Source: Paramecium tetraurelia
Lineage: Eukaryota > Ciliophora > Oligohymenophorea > Peniculida > Parameciidae
Length of the DNA: 64,000 bases
Assembly: GCF_000165425.1 (NCBI RefSeq)
Contig: NW_001799000.1
Coordinates: 496,001-560,000, forward strand
Direction of reading: 5' to 3'
Part shown: one piece after another, positions 34,181 through 47,324 of the stretch
Position numbering within the stretch: position 1 is the first letter of the stretch
Layout: every line of letters begins with the position of its first letter
The notes under the pieces: generated by a model
Told to the model about the DNA's origin: nothing
Databases searched by the model: none
The model's input: only the letters and a program-made list of their open reading frames with translations
Made by a program: the position numbers and the translations under genes

Positions 34181-35889
34181 ATGATATCACTAGTCGAATT
34201 AACTGAGCACAGAGCAACCAGATCCCATTCTTAATATAAGTTAAATCTAATTGATTTCGATGACTTCGCATATAACTTAAATAAAACCATCTATAACTTT
34301 TAAAAATGTTCAACTGGAAAAAATCACGATAAATTATCTAAATTTAGAAAATCAAGGAGCGTATTAAAAGCTGATCTCCAAAAAAAATATCCATCAGTCT
34401 ACAAAACCTTTAATAGAAATGCCCCTGGATTCGATGAAAACGAAACTAAAGAATTATTGGAACATATAATTCAGTTAGAACACTTATTTGTCCAATATAA
34501 TAAATACTTTCCAGATCACAGCAATCCTATTCTAATGAATAACTATCTCAATTGTTTGAGTTTAAACAAAGAAAGTAATTACATTTAAATATTTCTTATA
34601 GAATTCTTTAACAACTATACTTAAAATATATCTGAAACTCTTTAAATGTCTATTCTAAGAAACTCACAGCAAAGAATTGCTGATGATGGAACCGATGAAG
34701 TGGTTATCAAATACTTAATTAATGAGATCAATAGGAGAAACAAATATGAAAAAAATATGGATCTAATCCGAAGTGATTAAACTAAATTTTCTAAGCTTTC
34801 TCAAAATTATGAATTGCACAAGAAAACCAATCAATTAGAACAAACTAAATCAAACCTATTAGTAACTTCTATGAAACTTGTGTTTTTAAATGTAAATATT
34901 ATTCTATTAAATAGTACTAAAATTAATCGGTTTATGTTAGATTCCCGTTAATAAACAAGAATAAATAATTGTATGTAGATATGGAAAAACTCTTAAAACA
35001 AGGAGATGCCCAAGATTTATTTAAATAATGGAGTCAATACGTAGACATCACTTCATCTCACCCTGAAATCATTTTATTATTATCAATAGTGCAGGATCTA
35101 TTGTAAGAAGACAGTTGGATAATATCTTCAATTATGCAATAGATTGCTGGAAAATAGATATTTAAATTAGAAAGGATTATATTATAAATTGGTGCTTTGA
35201 ATTAATTTTGTTCTAATTGTTTGTCAAATATTGATAAAAGTCATACTTAAATCTCAGAACTTTTGTAACTCAAACTCTAAAACATTATACCTTAATTTAT
35301 GATAAGGAATACCATAAAATTGGAAAAACATATCATGATAATGTAAAATTCACAGGATGAACTAAATAAAGGATATAATAGACATTCGATTGAGAATTAA
35401 TTACTACATTTAAACAACTTAAAGATGTGTTTAATTCCTTAAGGATTATTTAGTTAATTATGTTTCATTCATAGATATTGTAGTGAAAATAATTAAAACG
35501 ATCTTGAAAAAGCCATGGAATCAGAATTATTCGAGCAACCGCACGAATCAAATTTTTCTCATATCAAAAAGGGATTTATTCGAGATGGATCTCGTAAACC
35601 TAGTATGAATGAAAACAAAGGATACATAAGAGAAGATGTAAATTAACCATTCCTTTCATAAAAATTAACTGAAATGAAATTCGCTTCAACTATTTTTATG
35701 GACAATGTAGATAAAATTGAATGGAAAAATATTATATAGAACATTAAAGAAGAGAAAAAAGAATAAAAAGAACCTGGAAGTTCCTAGTCTTAATCTTCGA
35801 ATATTTCCTTCTAGTTAAACTGCGAAGATGAATAATTTAGGAGATAAATGAAGAACTTCTTATAAAAACAGCAAGAAAAAATGCAATGA
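34181..35889 (+). CDS. Unrecognised 552-residue protein
   Basis: Two introns (34575-34601, 27 nt; 34892-34914, 23 nt). Largely alpha-helical and hydrophilic. The first 110 residues contain conserved-looking LNLIDFDDFAYNLNKTI and RNAPGFDENETKELLEHIIQ; a helical middle section and a Cys pair (CSNCLSNIDKSH) occur before a Ser/Glu/Lys-rich tail. No signal peptide or membrane segment. Zinc binding through the CxxC is possible but a second pair is not obvious. Start is the first Met in the open frame; the 5' end may be longer if an unrecognised intron lies upstream. Confidence 0.65.
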
Positions 35890-36034
35890 GCACATCTTAA
35901 TTCAATTTATATTTAAAGTTTCTTATAAAATAATATTATTCACTTGCTTTGAATTATTAGAAGATCTTTAAGTATTTTAACATATGATTTTTCCAATTTA
36001 TAATATATATATATAAATTAACTAAAATTACTAA

Positions 36035-38386
36035 ATGACATCAGTTGTTCCTTTTGATCAAGAGGCACATTAACTTAATGCATCCAGTTAGCCTAATGAG
36101 ACTATGATTGAAGACTATGATGAATTTCGAAGGCCCCCCATTTTGGAGATATGCCTTAAGCATTAGGTAAGAGATTTAATTAATTTAGTCTGCAACTTAA
36201 TTTGCTATAGCAGATGCTAAAGTTGATTTAAATAAAAACAACTTATGTCCTTGTTGTGGTTAACCAATCATTCTTACATAATTACCATTGACAGCATCTA
36301 TCCTGGATTTCAGTTTCAACGGACCTGGAGTTTCTTTATATTTTGATTTCTTGATGTTTAGTTCCGTCTTGATTTCAACGTTTATGTAAAGATTATAAGA
36401 ATTTTATTAGAATAGTTTGTGGAATATATGATTTAATAGCAAGTACTTTGGGTGACACATGCCATAAATTGAATACAATGGGAGAATTAGAATGTGTTGA
36501 CAATTTTTATAGCAAATTTGCAAAAGCAAATCAAGACAATTAACATCCAGATATAGCAGGGAGTGTGTTAAACTTTATCACAACATTAATCTTAATAATA
36601 CTTTTGTTTTTATATAGAAAAAGAATTAATCTTTTGGCAAACAAAATTGATGAAAAAAGTATATTGGCATCAGATTATTCCATAATTATTGAAAATATCC
36701 CCAGAGATGCAAAGGAAGAAGAGATTAGACAATTCTTTAGTAAGATCAATAATGTTGAATACAAAATACAAAAGATTTGTATGGGATATTAGATCTAAGA
36801 GTATTTGAGAATTCTGAAATCAAAGCAAGAGTAAGAGAAGACATTTACTAAGATTTTAGAATGTGAGAGATTGGGTAAGCCAATTCCTCCTCGACTACCA
36901 AATAAAGTTGATTTAACTAAGACTTTAGATTAGTTAGCATATCAATTGGATTAATATGAGGACAATTTTTAAAATTCCTTTTAATTTAGTGGTGTTGCCA
37001 TCATATCATATAACACCGAGGATGAAGCTAATGCTGTTTGCAAGTTTTTCAAGGCCACTAGATTGCATCTTATCCTATCCTAAGTTTTGAGAGTAATAGG
37101 AAAGAAAGATATCAGAAGATTTGGAGATAATGTTATCCTCGTATCGAAAGCACCTGAACCAGGAGATATTTTATGGGGAAACTTGGGAGTCACATTGTTA
37201 GAATAATACAAAAGAAAATTAATAACAAATTTAGCAACAATATTTTTGTTGGGAATATGTTTTGGGATTTTATTTGGATTATCTTATGGCTAATTTTCAT
37301 TGACTGATACTGGAAAAGGCGAATAGTTGAGTTAAGCAGAACTTATTGCTATTACAATTTTGGGAGTGGTTGCTTCAGTTCTGATTTCTATTATAAATAA
37401 TATATTGGCAATTATTATTAGAAAATTTGCAGAATTAGAAGCTCCAACAACCAAGACTGAATACGATATTAGTGCTGCAAAGAAATTAGGATTTGCTCAG
37501 TTTCTTAACACTGCCATAATAACTTTAATTGTTAATTTGGTAATTGTAAAGGAAGGAGAAAAATCTTATTATGCAGTGATCAAACAGGGAGGTTTAAATT
37601 AAGATGTCATGTTGATTTTTATTACTAATGGAATCATGCCATGGTTAATGGCTTTGCTGGATCCATTTTATTTGTACAGATTATTTATGAGATACCAAAT
37701 TCAATTATAGGGTTAAGCCTGTAATGTTACTTAATAAGAAGCAAATGAGTATTTTGCTGGTCCTATGATTGATTTATCGAAAAAGTATGCGTAATTGGGA
37801 AAAACCTTGTTATTTACATTCTTTTACGCATATCTACTACCCCTTGGACCTGTCCTTTCATTGGGTTCCTTATTGGTGATATATTGGGTGGAAAAAATAT
37901 TATTACTCAGGAGAGATTCCAAGCCAGCACCAACAGGGAGTGAGATGGCAGAAGAGATGATAGACTTCTTTGGAGAATTCACATTGTTGATATATGCAGT
38001 ATTGAATTAAGTAATAACATTAGATTGGCTGTCTGGTTTGGGAATCAATTTTAAATGATGCCATATTTCCTTTGACATGGGCTCAATTTGCTATAGCTGT
38101 TTTGAATTTCTTGGTGCCAATAGATACCATATTTGATTTATTTTGGAAGACAGAGGACATTTCTACTCAAGAGTTCTACGAGACCCAATGCTTTAAGTTT
38201 TGGGATGATTACGATAGAAGGAATCCCATTACTGCTGAAAAAGCCATAGAAACCTTTTTGAAAAACACTACAGCATTGCCTCAGTAACAAGTGGATGGAA
38301 GAGGGAATATTGTGTTAAAGAATTAGGAGTTCAAAAAATAAGAAAAAAACAAAAAGGCTAAGAATAAACACAATAAGGAGGATTGA
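36035..38386 (+). CDS. CSC1/OSCA/TMEM63-like membrane channel
   Basis: 759 residues after three introns (36167-36188, 36386-36410, 37999-38023). The family comprises mechanically or osmotically gated cation channels of the anoctamin/TMC superfamily. There are about ten membrane helices: two in the first 200 residues, then a cytoplasmic RRM-like domain (YSIIIENIPRDAKEEEIRQF at about 205, followed by a long helical insert and GVAIISYNTEDEANAVCKFF), then a bundle beginning ATIFLLGICFGILFGLSYG. The pore-side helices have VASVLISIINNILAIIIRKF and MPWLMALLDPFYLYRLF, and TFFYAYLLPLGPVLSLGSLL precedes the last pairs. Before the first helix lies LCPCCGQPI, a possible zinc ribbon half-site. Basic Lys-rich C-terminus. 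I place it here by topology plus the RRM-like loop; a related ciliate-specific branch is possible. Confidence 0.78.
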
Positions 38387-38414
38387 GAATAATTATTATT
38401 ATTTTATTGAAATA

Positions 38415-40946
38415 ATGAATTAATCATCTATCATATTGGAAGAGAATAAATATCAATCTGCGTAATAAGAAGAAGAGGAGAGGATGTTGACTGCCAAGGC
38501 ATGTGATTTGAAGAAGGCTTTGATCTATAGGAAGTTTTAGTAAAATGAGAGGAAGGAAGAGTTGGAGGATATAAATTAATTATTTGATGAAAGGTAGTTG
38601 AATATTTTGAATGATCTTGCTAATGACAATGGAAATTATGAAGAATAAAATTAAGCTACAACATTGAGATAAGAAGTTAATAAAAAATTGTAAACAGTAA
38701 TGGAACATGGGATGAAACGACATTCGATTTACATAATTAAAAAGCCTGTTGAAAATAAATTTAGATTTCATTTGGAAGTCTTCAAACCTGAAGATAAGTT
38801 TAGAATATTTTGGGATTTGTTCACCATGTTGATCATATTTTTTGCAATCCTAATTTTACCTCTCGATATTAGTTTTACAATTGAATCCTTATTTTTTGAT
38901 AACTTTAATTATGCCTCGATAGCAATATTTAGTTTGGACATCATCATCAATTTCAATACCTCCTATCAACAAAAGGGCTAATACATAATCGATCGTAAAC
39001 TCATAGCCAAACACTATTTGATGGCCTGGTTTTGGATAGACTTGGGTACATATTTAATTTAATGTTAGTTTCGACCTTTCCTTTCGATATCATTATCAAT
39101 GCCTCCACACAAGAAATCATACATTCTGATGAGATTGATGAAAACTAGGTAAACGGCAATTAGGATAATAAATCTTAATCAGAATAATTGGCTAACACCT
39201 TAAAATTGCTGAGAATTTTGAAATTTTTTAGATTTATAAAAGTAGTTAGATTACTGAGAGTATTAAAATTAAAGAAGATATTTTCTAAATTTGAAGATTA
39301 CGTTGATTTTTCAAATTCCATGATTTCACTCTATAAAGTGTTAAAACTCACATTTATAATGCTCTTTGTAGCACATTGGTTGGCCTGTATTTGGCATTTC
39401 ATAGCAGATCAGGAGAACTCATCAGACAGTTACAGTTGGCTTAGAGCTCAAGGTCTATAGGATAGTGATTGGTATGTGAAATATATAGCATCAGTGTATT
39501 GGGCAACAGCAACAATGACTACAGTAGGTTATGGAGACATCACTCCAGTAACATCGGTTGAAAAGATATTTGGTATAGTAGTCATGTTGTTGGCTTGTTG
39601 TATATTTGCATATATTATGAACAGTATTGGTGGGATATTTGTATCCATGGATTACAATGAGAAGTTGATTAGATAGAAGATGGGCTAAGCGAATTAATTT
39701 CTAAAATCGAATGACATTCCTAAAGATTTATAAGCTAGAGTAAGAAAATACTTGGAATACAAATACGAAAAGGAATCTACATAAGTTAATGAAAAGGAGG
39801 CCTTGGATGTCTTGTCTTATTCTTTAAGAGTCGAAGTATTGGCTGCTGTGAACACGGATTTGATCAACAACTCAAAAGTGTTCAAATAGAATAAGTTCGA
39901 AAAGGAACTGCTTTTGCAATTGCCATTTGAATTAGAAGAACAAATCTTTGGTCCTGAAGAATGCATATTTTTGGAGGGTGATGATCCTATTGAATTAGAA
40001 AATGGATAAAATATTGAAGATAGATGCCTGTATTTTCTCAATAAAGGACAGGTTATGCTTTGTATTTAAAAGACCTTCACTTGTCTAAAAACATTAGATA
40101 AGGGAGCCACTTTTGGAGAACTTGGCTTCTTTAGTAATAAATCAAGAAGTGCATCTGCTTACACACTTGATTTTGTCTATGTTTAGAAATTGAAAAAAAA
40201 GAAGTTCACAGAGATTTTAAAAAAGTACTAAACTCAAAATCAATTCTTTCAAATGAACAAACACATTATTGAATTAGGTGAAGATTATTCTCCTCTTGGC
40301 TTACCTTGTTTTGGATGTTAACAAATCAATCATTTTTCTTCTACTTGTCCAAAGTTACATTTTGTTTCCAATTATGACAGGAAGTAAGAGCTAATATAGG
40401 AATTATAGTAAAAATAAAAGAAGTTCACCAAAGAATTTAAAAGACTAGAAAAAATCAGGTACAATTCTAGAGGCTGTTTCACTTTAACGAATGAAGTTGC
40501 CAATGAAATCAAACAAGTTTATTCTGCATAAGAAGAGGGAGATGAAGATAGACTGATTAAACTTTAATAGTATTTAACTTATATAAATTAGACGTAACGA
40601 AGAAGAACCAACACAAGAAGGCTTCGAAGTAATGGAGAATCAAAAAGAAATTAAAAATCAACAGCAAGATGAATTTGAGAGGATGCAAATCATGACTGCC
40701 TTCTTCACTCAATTCAACATTGATGAAATCATGAAAAATTACAATGATAGAGTTGATAATATTCTTAATTCACAACAATAAGCTTAAGAACGAAGTATTA
40801 GAACTCAATATTACTCAATCAAATCTAATACTAAGAAATCCAGAATTAGATCGATGTCAGCTGAACGAGCTGTATTTTTTGAAAAGCTAATAGAAAAATA
40901 TGGAGGACCATCTTTATTTTTAGAAAAACTAAATTAAGATAATTGA
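38415..40946 (+). CDS. Cyclic-nucleotide-binding-domain K+ channel (EAG/HCN class) with a zinc knuckle
   Basis: 828 residues after two introns (39046-39068, 40570-40591). N-terminal acidic, Gln-rich cytoplasmic region (1-110), then six membrane segments. S1 is WDLFTMLIIFFAILILP, S4 carries regularly spaced basic residues (LRILKFFRFIKVVRLLRVLK, about 257-277), S5 is LKLTFIMLFVAHWLACIW, and the pore signature TTVGYGDI at about 360 predicts K+ selectivity. S6 is GIVVMLLACCIFAYIMNSIG. A C-linker and cyclic-nucleotide-binding fold follow (about 470-610; GATFGELGFFSNKSRSASAY is the phosphate-cassette region, with SRSAS in place of the usual RTA). Directly after it is CFGC-x4-H-x4-C (about 623-637), the CCHC zinc-knuckle spacing. 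The tail is a coiled coil. Likely a ciliary or plasma-membrane voltage- and cAMP/cGMP-influenced channel. Confidence 0.93.
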
Positions 40947-41343
40947 TAATATTATTATTTAATAATATTTTATAATCTCAATTATTGTTTTTTACAAATT
41001 ATTGGAACATATTATAGTATATATTATGAATTAAGATTTATAAGAATAAAATTAATAAGATTATAATAAATACAAATAGGATTTTGTAATCTCATAATAA
41101 GAATGACTAGATTAACATATTTCTAATTATCTTAATATATATTATTGAAGTAAATAAGTAAATACACTTTGAAATCATAATGATCTACAACATAATTTAG
41201 TATGGAATCTTGGTTAAACTTTGTTATTTCTAAAGTATTAACCCTCCCTTAAGAGTTTCCTAATCTCCATTTAATTGGAAATTTCAAAAAGAATTATAGT
41301 TTATCAATTCTAGACTTATATTATTATTCGAATTATAAATATT
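40947..41343. other. Intergenic AT-rich region
   Basis: Separates two tandem plus-strand genes. I see no protein-like frame on either strand and no RNA gene; it likely contains the promoter of the B-box gene. Confidence 0.5.
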
Positions 41344-43716
41344 ATGACTGAAGAAAATTTACTCTATGCTGCAGATTACTTTGCTTTTTTGGGTAAGAAA
41401 ATATCCGATCATGAAATTTAATCGATGCTACCTTTTTTTGATTGTGAAGAACCTGGTCATCAGGGAAATGCTTTGGATTAGGTTTGTTTAGATTCCGAGT
41501 GCAAGTACAAGGGACTTTGTTGTGTGAGATGTCAGTATCAGAAGCATAGGTTTCACCCCAATTCCGTTTATCCTTTACATACCTTTGTCTCATAATTGAT
41601 CAATCAACTTTCAAGTAGGAAGATAATTTTGGAAGAGCAGAAAAAAAAATGTAACCTATATCGGGATGTGGTTATTTCAATATTGAGAGATTACTTAAAC
41701 AATATCATTGAGCATATGTCTATAATAGTTGCTTCATTGCATAAATATTTTACAAGTTTCGAAAATGCCTTTGAAACTACAATAATAAAAAGTCACATAA
41801 TAGCACATTCCTTAATTTATAAGAAACACATACCCAAAGATAAATTTGAAAAATTTGTAAGAGAAGGAATAAAAGGAGTCTCTTTTTAAAACCAAGAACC
41901 CAAGAAAACAGTTTCAAATGATTATTATATATTAAATCAAAGTAAACCCACTAGATTAGAAGAAAAGCTGAAATAAGAGTACGGGAACATTATAATCAAC
42001 GAATAGGAAAAAGCCTTTGAGATGACTTCAGATTACATTGATATCATGTAAAATGTTGCTTAAAAGTTATAAACAATATTAAAGAAGTCTTAAGATTATT
42101 TGGCAGTAGAAGTTGATTTGAATAAATTGTCTCCACGAATACCCAAATTTGAGTTGGCATAACTCTAGGAATTTGATTAAAGATTTAAAAAGCAATTCCA
42201 AGTAGATGGAGCATTCAGTATTTTCAAAGGAATACCTCCTCCAGCTCCTTAAAAAAAGGAACAAGAACAAATTGTGAAAATGAACACATCGGCCATTCCT
42301 ACATTAAATGATTATCTACATAAGGAGACTCAAAATACCATAATAGATCCTTCTCGACAAAAATGTATTTTGGGGATGTTGTTTGAGACTTTGAGCAATT
42401 GTTCTATATTGAAATTAGGGAGTGTAAAATCCTAGTAATCAGAAGTGAGTTGTTTTGTTCCATTGAATTCCGAGCTAATAGCGATAGCGTATTATAATAA
42501 TTAATTGTAGAGCTCGATTTAATCCGTATATCGAGGTTTATCGGATATAAGATAAGAAGATAATCTAAAAGATTGACACTAAAAGCCAATAAGGAGTGAA
42601 GTGTTTATTGGCAATGAGTAAGCCATTGTTATACACGAATACAACTGCTGAAAGCGAGATAACTTTGGTAGTTGGTTAATATTATGACTCTGGATAGCTA
42701 TTGTCTTATTAGTTGCAAATCTTCAGAAATGAAGGTCGATACACAATTAATTCTTAGCCAGCAGGGTAATTTCATAAACCTGATCAATAATCTGCAGCAA
42801 CTTGTTTTGCGGAATTATATTCAGGTGAGTTTTTCGTAGCAGGATACTCTACTGGTAGTGTTTCAATATATCATATATAGAATCCATAGGCTTTGCATGG
42901 TATTTAGAATAAATTTAATAGTTCTGAATTTTCTATATGAGAGGCCAGTGCAAGGAATAAGTATTGTGGAACCTGGGAAACTGTTCATGACATTTTCATA
43001 AGATAAAAGCAGAATGCATATGATTAATAGTATAAATTCAGAAAGAGTTGTGCATAATGTGTCACAAGTAAAGATGTTGGCTAACAACACATTTTAAATC
43101 ATAAGTACAGATGCATTAAATGATGATAAGAGTACATTAAAGTTAATTCATTTTGTTTGTGGGGAATAGTATTAAATTGAATTATATTAAGAAAAGAATA
43201 TCATGGAGGCGATTAGAAAGAGCAAGGATTGAGATTTATGAGGATGATGAAAGATGATTCCAAGTTGTCTTTGGTTGAAGAAGGTAGCATATCCAATTTT
43301 AGAGATTTGGGTGTTTAGAATTCAGTCAAAGATCTGATTATTCTGGAGCCTAGGAAGAAGATGAGTAAGATTTGGGTGTTGGCTGTTGGGGAAAACAACA
43401 AATTGTAATTGTGGGAAGTGAGAAGAGCTATGAGTTAGGTAAGCATATGAGGAAATAATAATAGAATATCAAATTATGGGAAAAAGATCTGGAAGATTTC
43501 TTAAAGCCGATTAATCACAGTATAATCAAAGGGAAAATGATTGCGGAAAGTCAGGAGTATACAACATTAAAATACTTTGATGTGGGACCGAAGGTTAACA
43601 TTTTAAGGGTTACAGAGAATCCATAAAATGGGAGGTTTAACATTTTAATCGGAGTCATAAATCACGAAAGCAAAACAGATGTAGATATCTTTGATGTGGA
43701 ACTCATGAGTTATTGA
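41344..43716 (+). CDS. B-box-like zinc protein with coiled coil and beta-propeller-like C-terminus
   Basis: About 756 residues after four introns (42526-42556 or 3 nt longer, 42900-42921, 43169-43191, 43439-43464). The N-terminus has a B-box-style Cys/His cluster: CEEPGHQGNALDQVCLD, CKYKGLCCVRCQ, KHRFHPNSVYPLHTFV. A helical, coiled-coil segment (about 80-290) follows. The C-terminal half consists of strands typical of WD-type blades: SEVSCFVPLNSELIAIAYYN, EITLVVGQYYDSGQLLSYQ, GEFFVAGYSTGSVSIYHIQ, ISIVEPGKLFMTFSQDKSR, KIWVLAVGENNKLQLWEV and so on. This is TRIM-like in order (B-box, coil, beta domain) but lacks a RING, so E3 activity is not supported. The gene ends 25 bp from the converging ubiquitin protease gene. 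First intron length is the least certain part. Confidence 0.8.
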
Positions 43717-43741
43717 TTATAATTAGATAATGGAATTGATT

Positions 43742-45147
43742 TCATTTTATTACATGAGGCCAATTTTCAGGAAATGAAATAGTTTGACGTTTGATCAATG
43801 GGATTGTGCTTTTGCCATACATCAATAGGTAGGCATCTTCTTGAGGTATCTCAGTGAAATTCACTTACTTGACTTACCTGTCGTTAAATAGATACCAATT
43901 AAAATTCTCTTTGCTTCTTGCGTATGTGTAATAGTGACCTCTATCACTTGTTCCGGTATGGCAAATAACTCCTAATAATTCATAGATAGGCTTTTCTTTT
44001 TACAGTTTCGGTAAGCACTAACTTAAGTTCAAACTCTCCATAGGGAAGTTGATTGCCTATTCAATTTTCTTAATTCCATTCTCTATAAATTTAAATCTCT
44101 TAAGATGGATTATTAGAATAGTAGGTAATTTCCACAAATCTATCTTCTTTATCGCATCCACTAGCTTATGACAATTCTCACAAAACCATTAATTCCCATT
44201 TGTCAACTACTCCTCTTTGACATACTCCTTTATGCATTCGATTAATTAGCATTCCTCAGATTCTGGGATCGGAACACTCAAATACATCAAAGGCTCAAAT
44301 TTATAGGTGTAATTATCGCAACTCAAACATTTCAATGAGTTCTTGAATTGTCCTTGCATTAGATCTACTATTATAGATTTGCTTCGTTGTAGATAATCAC
44401 CCCAAGTTTCTGCTGCTTATTTCTCTAACTCTCTCTAATTACAATCTCCAGAGTATTCTCTCAATTGCACACTCTTGATCGGAAATGTTACTCTGTTCAG
44501 ATCCTCATGTATCATGTCAAGCAAATACATCAGAAATTCCTCATAAATTAATTCTTATCAATACCTAAGCATCTTATTGTGTATTGTCTGAAAAGGACTT
44601 ATTGCAATACCCAATAATCTTGTTGAATTCCTCAGGTATAATAATTGGTGTTCCCTTGACGGTGAGTTTCTGAATGTCCATTTGCCAGAGACTCTTTATT
44701 AGGTTGGCAAATGCTACAGTTGCTAAACCTTACGTGGAGATCGGATTCTTTCGATTAATCTCTGTTAATTGGAAATCCTTGTTTTGCTCATCCAAAATAT
44801 ACTTCAATAAAATAATCTGATAATGGCTGCAGATTACTAAGTAATTATATCGACGCATTCATATAACACTTATTTCCCAAGTTTTTCAATCCCACCAGTC
44901 CTTTTACTGCTTCCTTCTTTTGAAACTTCTTTTTCCCTTTAAGCTAATAACTTGTAGGAATGCTCTAATATGAAGGAATGATCTCCTATTTGTCTGAATC
45001 TAATTAATTTAACTTAAATTAATTCTAGAATTTCTTCACATATTGAGCCAACTAATCACACTTTGTTTTTCTGATATTAGTCCTTATCGTCTTTTTTTTA
45101 CTCAATTAATTATTTATCTTTTTCTTTTATTTTTTAGAAGAAGCCAT
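43742..45147 (-). CDS. Ubiquitin-specific protease (USP, C19 family)
   Basis: 451 residues after two 25-nt introns (44778-44802, 44540-44564). USPs cleave ubiquitin from proteins. A basic Lys/Gln-rich N-terminal tail (1-80) precedes the Cys box GLVGLKNLGNKCYMN with the nucleophile at Cys94; the usual Thr before Cys is Lys. The family's DAQEF motif is completed across the second intron (NTQQDAQ then EFLMYLLDMIHEDLN). A zinc-binding pair is present: CLSCDNYTYKFEP and CENCHKLVDA. LPTILIIHLKRFKF and the His box GHYYTYARS, followed by WYLFNDRQV, complete the catalytic core. All triad positions look intact. Small, essentially the catalytic domain plus a basic tail, as in USP3/22/51-like or USP12/46-like enzymes; a subfamily call would need alignment. 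Probably nuclear or cytosolic. Confidence 0.94.
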
Positions 45148-45767
45148 ATCAATTTTATTAGATATTTATATTTTATTTTTATAAACTATATGTCATATTA
45201 ATTATCATACACTAAACTAATTAATAAACTCAAAAACATAGATATTATATTTTATTATTTAATCTCAAACTTCCTCAATTCCAAGATTCCCCAAACATTT
45301 TTGAATCAATTTATTAATCATTTTTAGAACCATAATCTTTTTTAAACTTTAAGAAATCCAATAAAAATCATAATTTATGAACTACTTATGATCTTGCAAA
45401 CTGCACTGTACACAATTAATAATATTTTTAAGAACAAAAATCCAAATATAATATTAACCTTTTTTGTTGATTCTCTATGGAAATTTTAGAAGTATAATTT
45501 TTTTCTTGGATAAAAAATCTAAGGGGTTTTGGAGATAGAAAGATATAGAGAGACTACCTTTTATTTTTTATCTACATAAAGATTAGGCTAACCTCTCTCT
45601 TAGAAATAGTTATTTGAAACTTTATTAAGCATAAAATATTTTTAAGCATTTCAATAAAATTTTGTTATAAAATAATTCTTAATTTATGATTTTATCTTTT
45701 CAAATACAATAGTTTATAAATTAAACCTCAAATTCTAATAATATTTCAATATAATAAATTCATATTA
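45148..45767. other. Divergent intergenic region
   Basis: About 620 bp between the starts of the protease gene (-) and the membrane sensor-like gene (+). Very AT-rich; no coding frame or RNA gene noticed. Confidence 0.5.
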
Positions 45768-47324
45768 ATGAATTAATATCATTTAGGCTTCATAGATCCT
45801 AAAATAGAGAATTTGTACTAGCAATAATAATAATCAAATTCAAGATCAGGAGTATTTAGGTTTATGTCTTTTGGTTTAATGATCACTTACACAATTAGGG
45901 TCATGTATTGTTTAATTGAGAAAAGCGATTTCCTGTTTTATTACAAGCTTGCTATGCTGCTATATGTGATTGTACAATATATAATCGTGTAATGGTAACC
46001 ATAGTTAACAAGGATGGCATTTCTTATAACCAATATTTGTACTATGGGTCTAGTAATTGAAGAGGAGAGTTCTCCAGAAATTCAAAATCTAAAAGGAGCA
46101 AATCTGATGACTGTTAATATTATGCTGGTATTATCTGGGGAGTTTTTTGATTCAGTCATTTAATTAATTGTAATAACAACTTTAAGAATTTCATTGCCAT
46201 ATATAACTACAAATAATTAAAATTATATGATCCTTACGAGCACTATATTAGCTAATTTATCGTTTTTATTTTACGCCTACACATATCACAAAGCCAAGAG
46301 ATCCCAATATTTATTAGGCTTGGTGGAGAATGGTTGGGATAAAATATTTTATGAATTGGTTAAAGATCCTTATATCTTGCTGAAATTCTCTTATTCCAAC
46401 TTAAACTTTACTGTTTAAAAGCAGAACAGATTTCCGTTTAAGAATTGCCTTGACTTCGACGAAGACATACCGTAAAGTGATCAGGAGGAAAGAACTATAA
46501 GACATTTCTTATAGAATGCCTCTTTAGGTAAAACCTCCTTGTCAGAACACATATATGGCAGTATTAAGAAATTCCAAATGAATTGCTATGAACATTTCAA
46601 TTAAATCCTGAGAGTTCGATTTAAAAGATAGCTTTTATAAATTGAAATGTCTATATTTTAAGCCAAAAACCCAATGATTTTATTGAGGATCAATTCAATA
46701 AATAAGCATTCTATAAAGTAACTGAGGAAATACAAAAAGAGATTCATAATATACAACAATACAATGATAAATCTACTATCAAAGGTAGAATAAGACACTA
46801 AAAATTCTATTATTATTAAAGAAACAAGAAGGAAATTAATCCTTGTTAAATTGATAGAAGAGTTATACGATCATCAATATCAGTTTAACATGGTCAATTT
46901 ATAATTCGTAATAAGATAAATAGAGAATCTGTATCCTGATAAAAACATACAGTTCCAAAATGCTAACAAAATAGAGACACTGTTTACAATTCCAAATGCT
47001 CTATTCATGATATTATTGAGTGTTTTTGAGAATAGTGACAAAGAATTGATTTAATGTAATCTGATAAATTTGAAGGAGGAGATGGAGATAATGATCGAAT
47101 TCAATGGGAACTTTTAGGCCCATAAAATACTAAAGATTTATTAGAGTACAAAATATCATATTCGATTGTTAGTTTCGAGTTTATATATATCCCCAAAATG
47201 TAAGTTAATCTCATTATTATAATTTATAGTGGTGTAATTTATCCTATTCTCAGAACCTCTATGTTCGTCTAATCTTGATATCTACACCTATGAATACGAT
47301 GACTTACTATCGAGTGAACATTGA
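45768..47324 (+). CDS. Multi-pass membrane sensor-like protein with a histidine-kinase-ATPase-like C-terminus
   Basis: About 508 residues if a 30-nt, stop-free intron at 47200-47229 is removed (518 if retained). Starts MNQYHLGFIDPKIENLY, closely matching in style the start of the gene at 56252, its apparent paralogue. Six hydrophobic helices fill about residues 30-190 (for example FYYKLAMLLYVIVQYIIV and MILTSTILANLSFLFYAY). Then a cytosolic region with RFPFKNCLDFDED, QAKNPMILLRI and a helical segment where a kinase dimerisation helix would lie, but no His-phosphoacceptor (H-box) is evident. The end (FTIPNALFMILLSVFENSDK, EEMEIMIEFNG, YHIRLLVSSLYIS) resembles an N-box to G-box HATPase skeleton without clear Gly-rich boxes. 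Likely a receptor with a pseudokinase-type output; substrate unknown. Confidence 0.65.

Noticed and set aside
34892-34914. A continuous unspliced frame across 34892-34914
   Set aside because: Retaining it leads to a TGA about 280 bp downstream, while a typical 23-nt intron keeps 950 bp of good coding sequence open.
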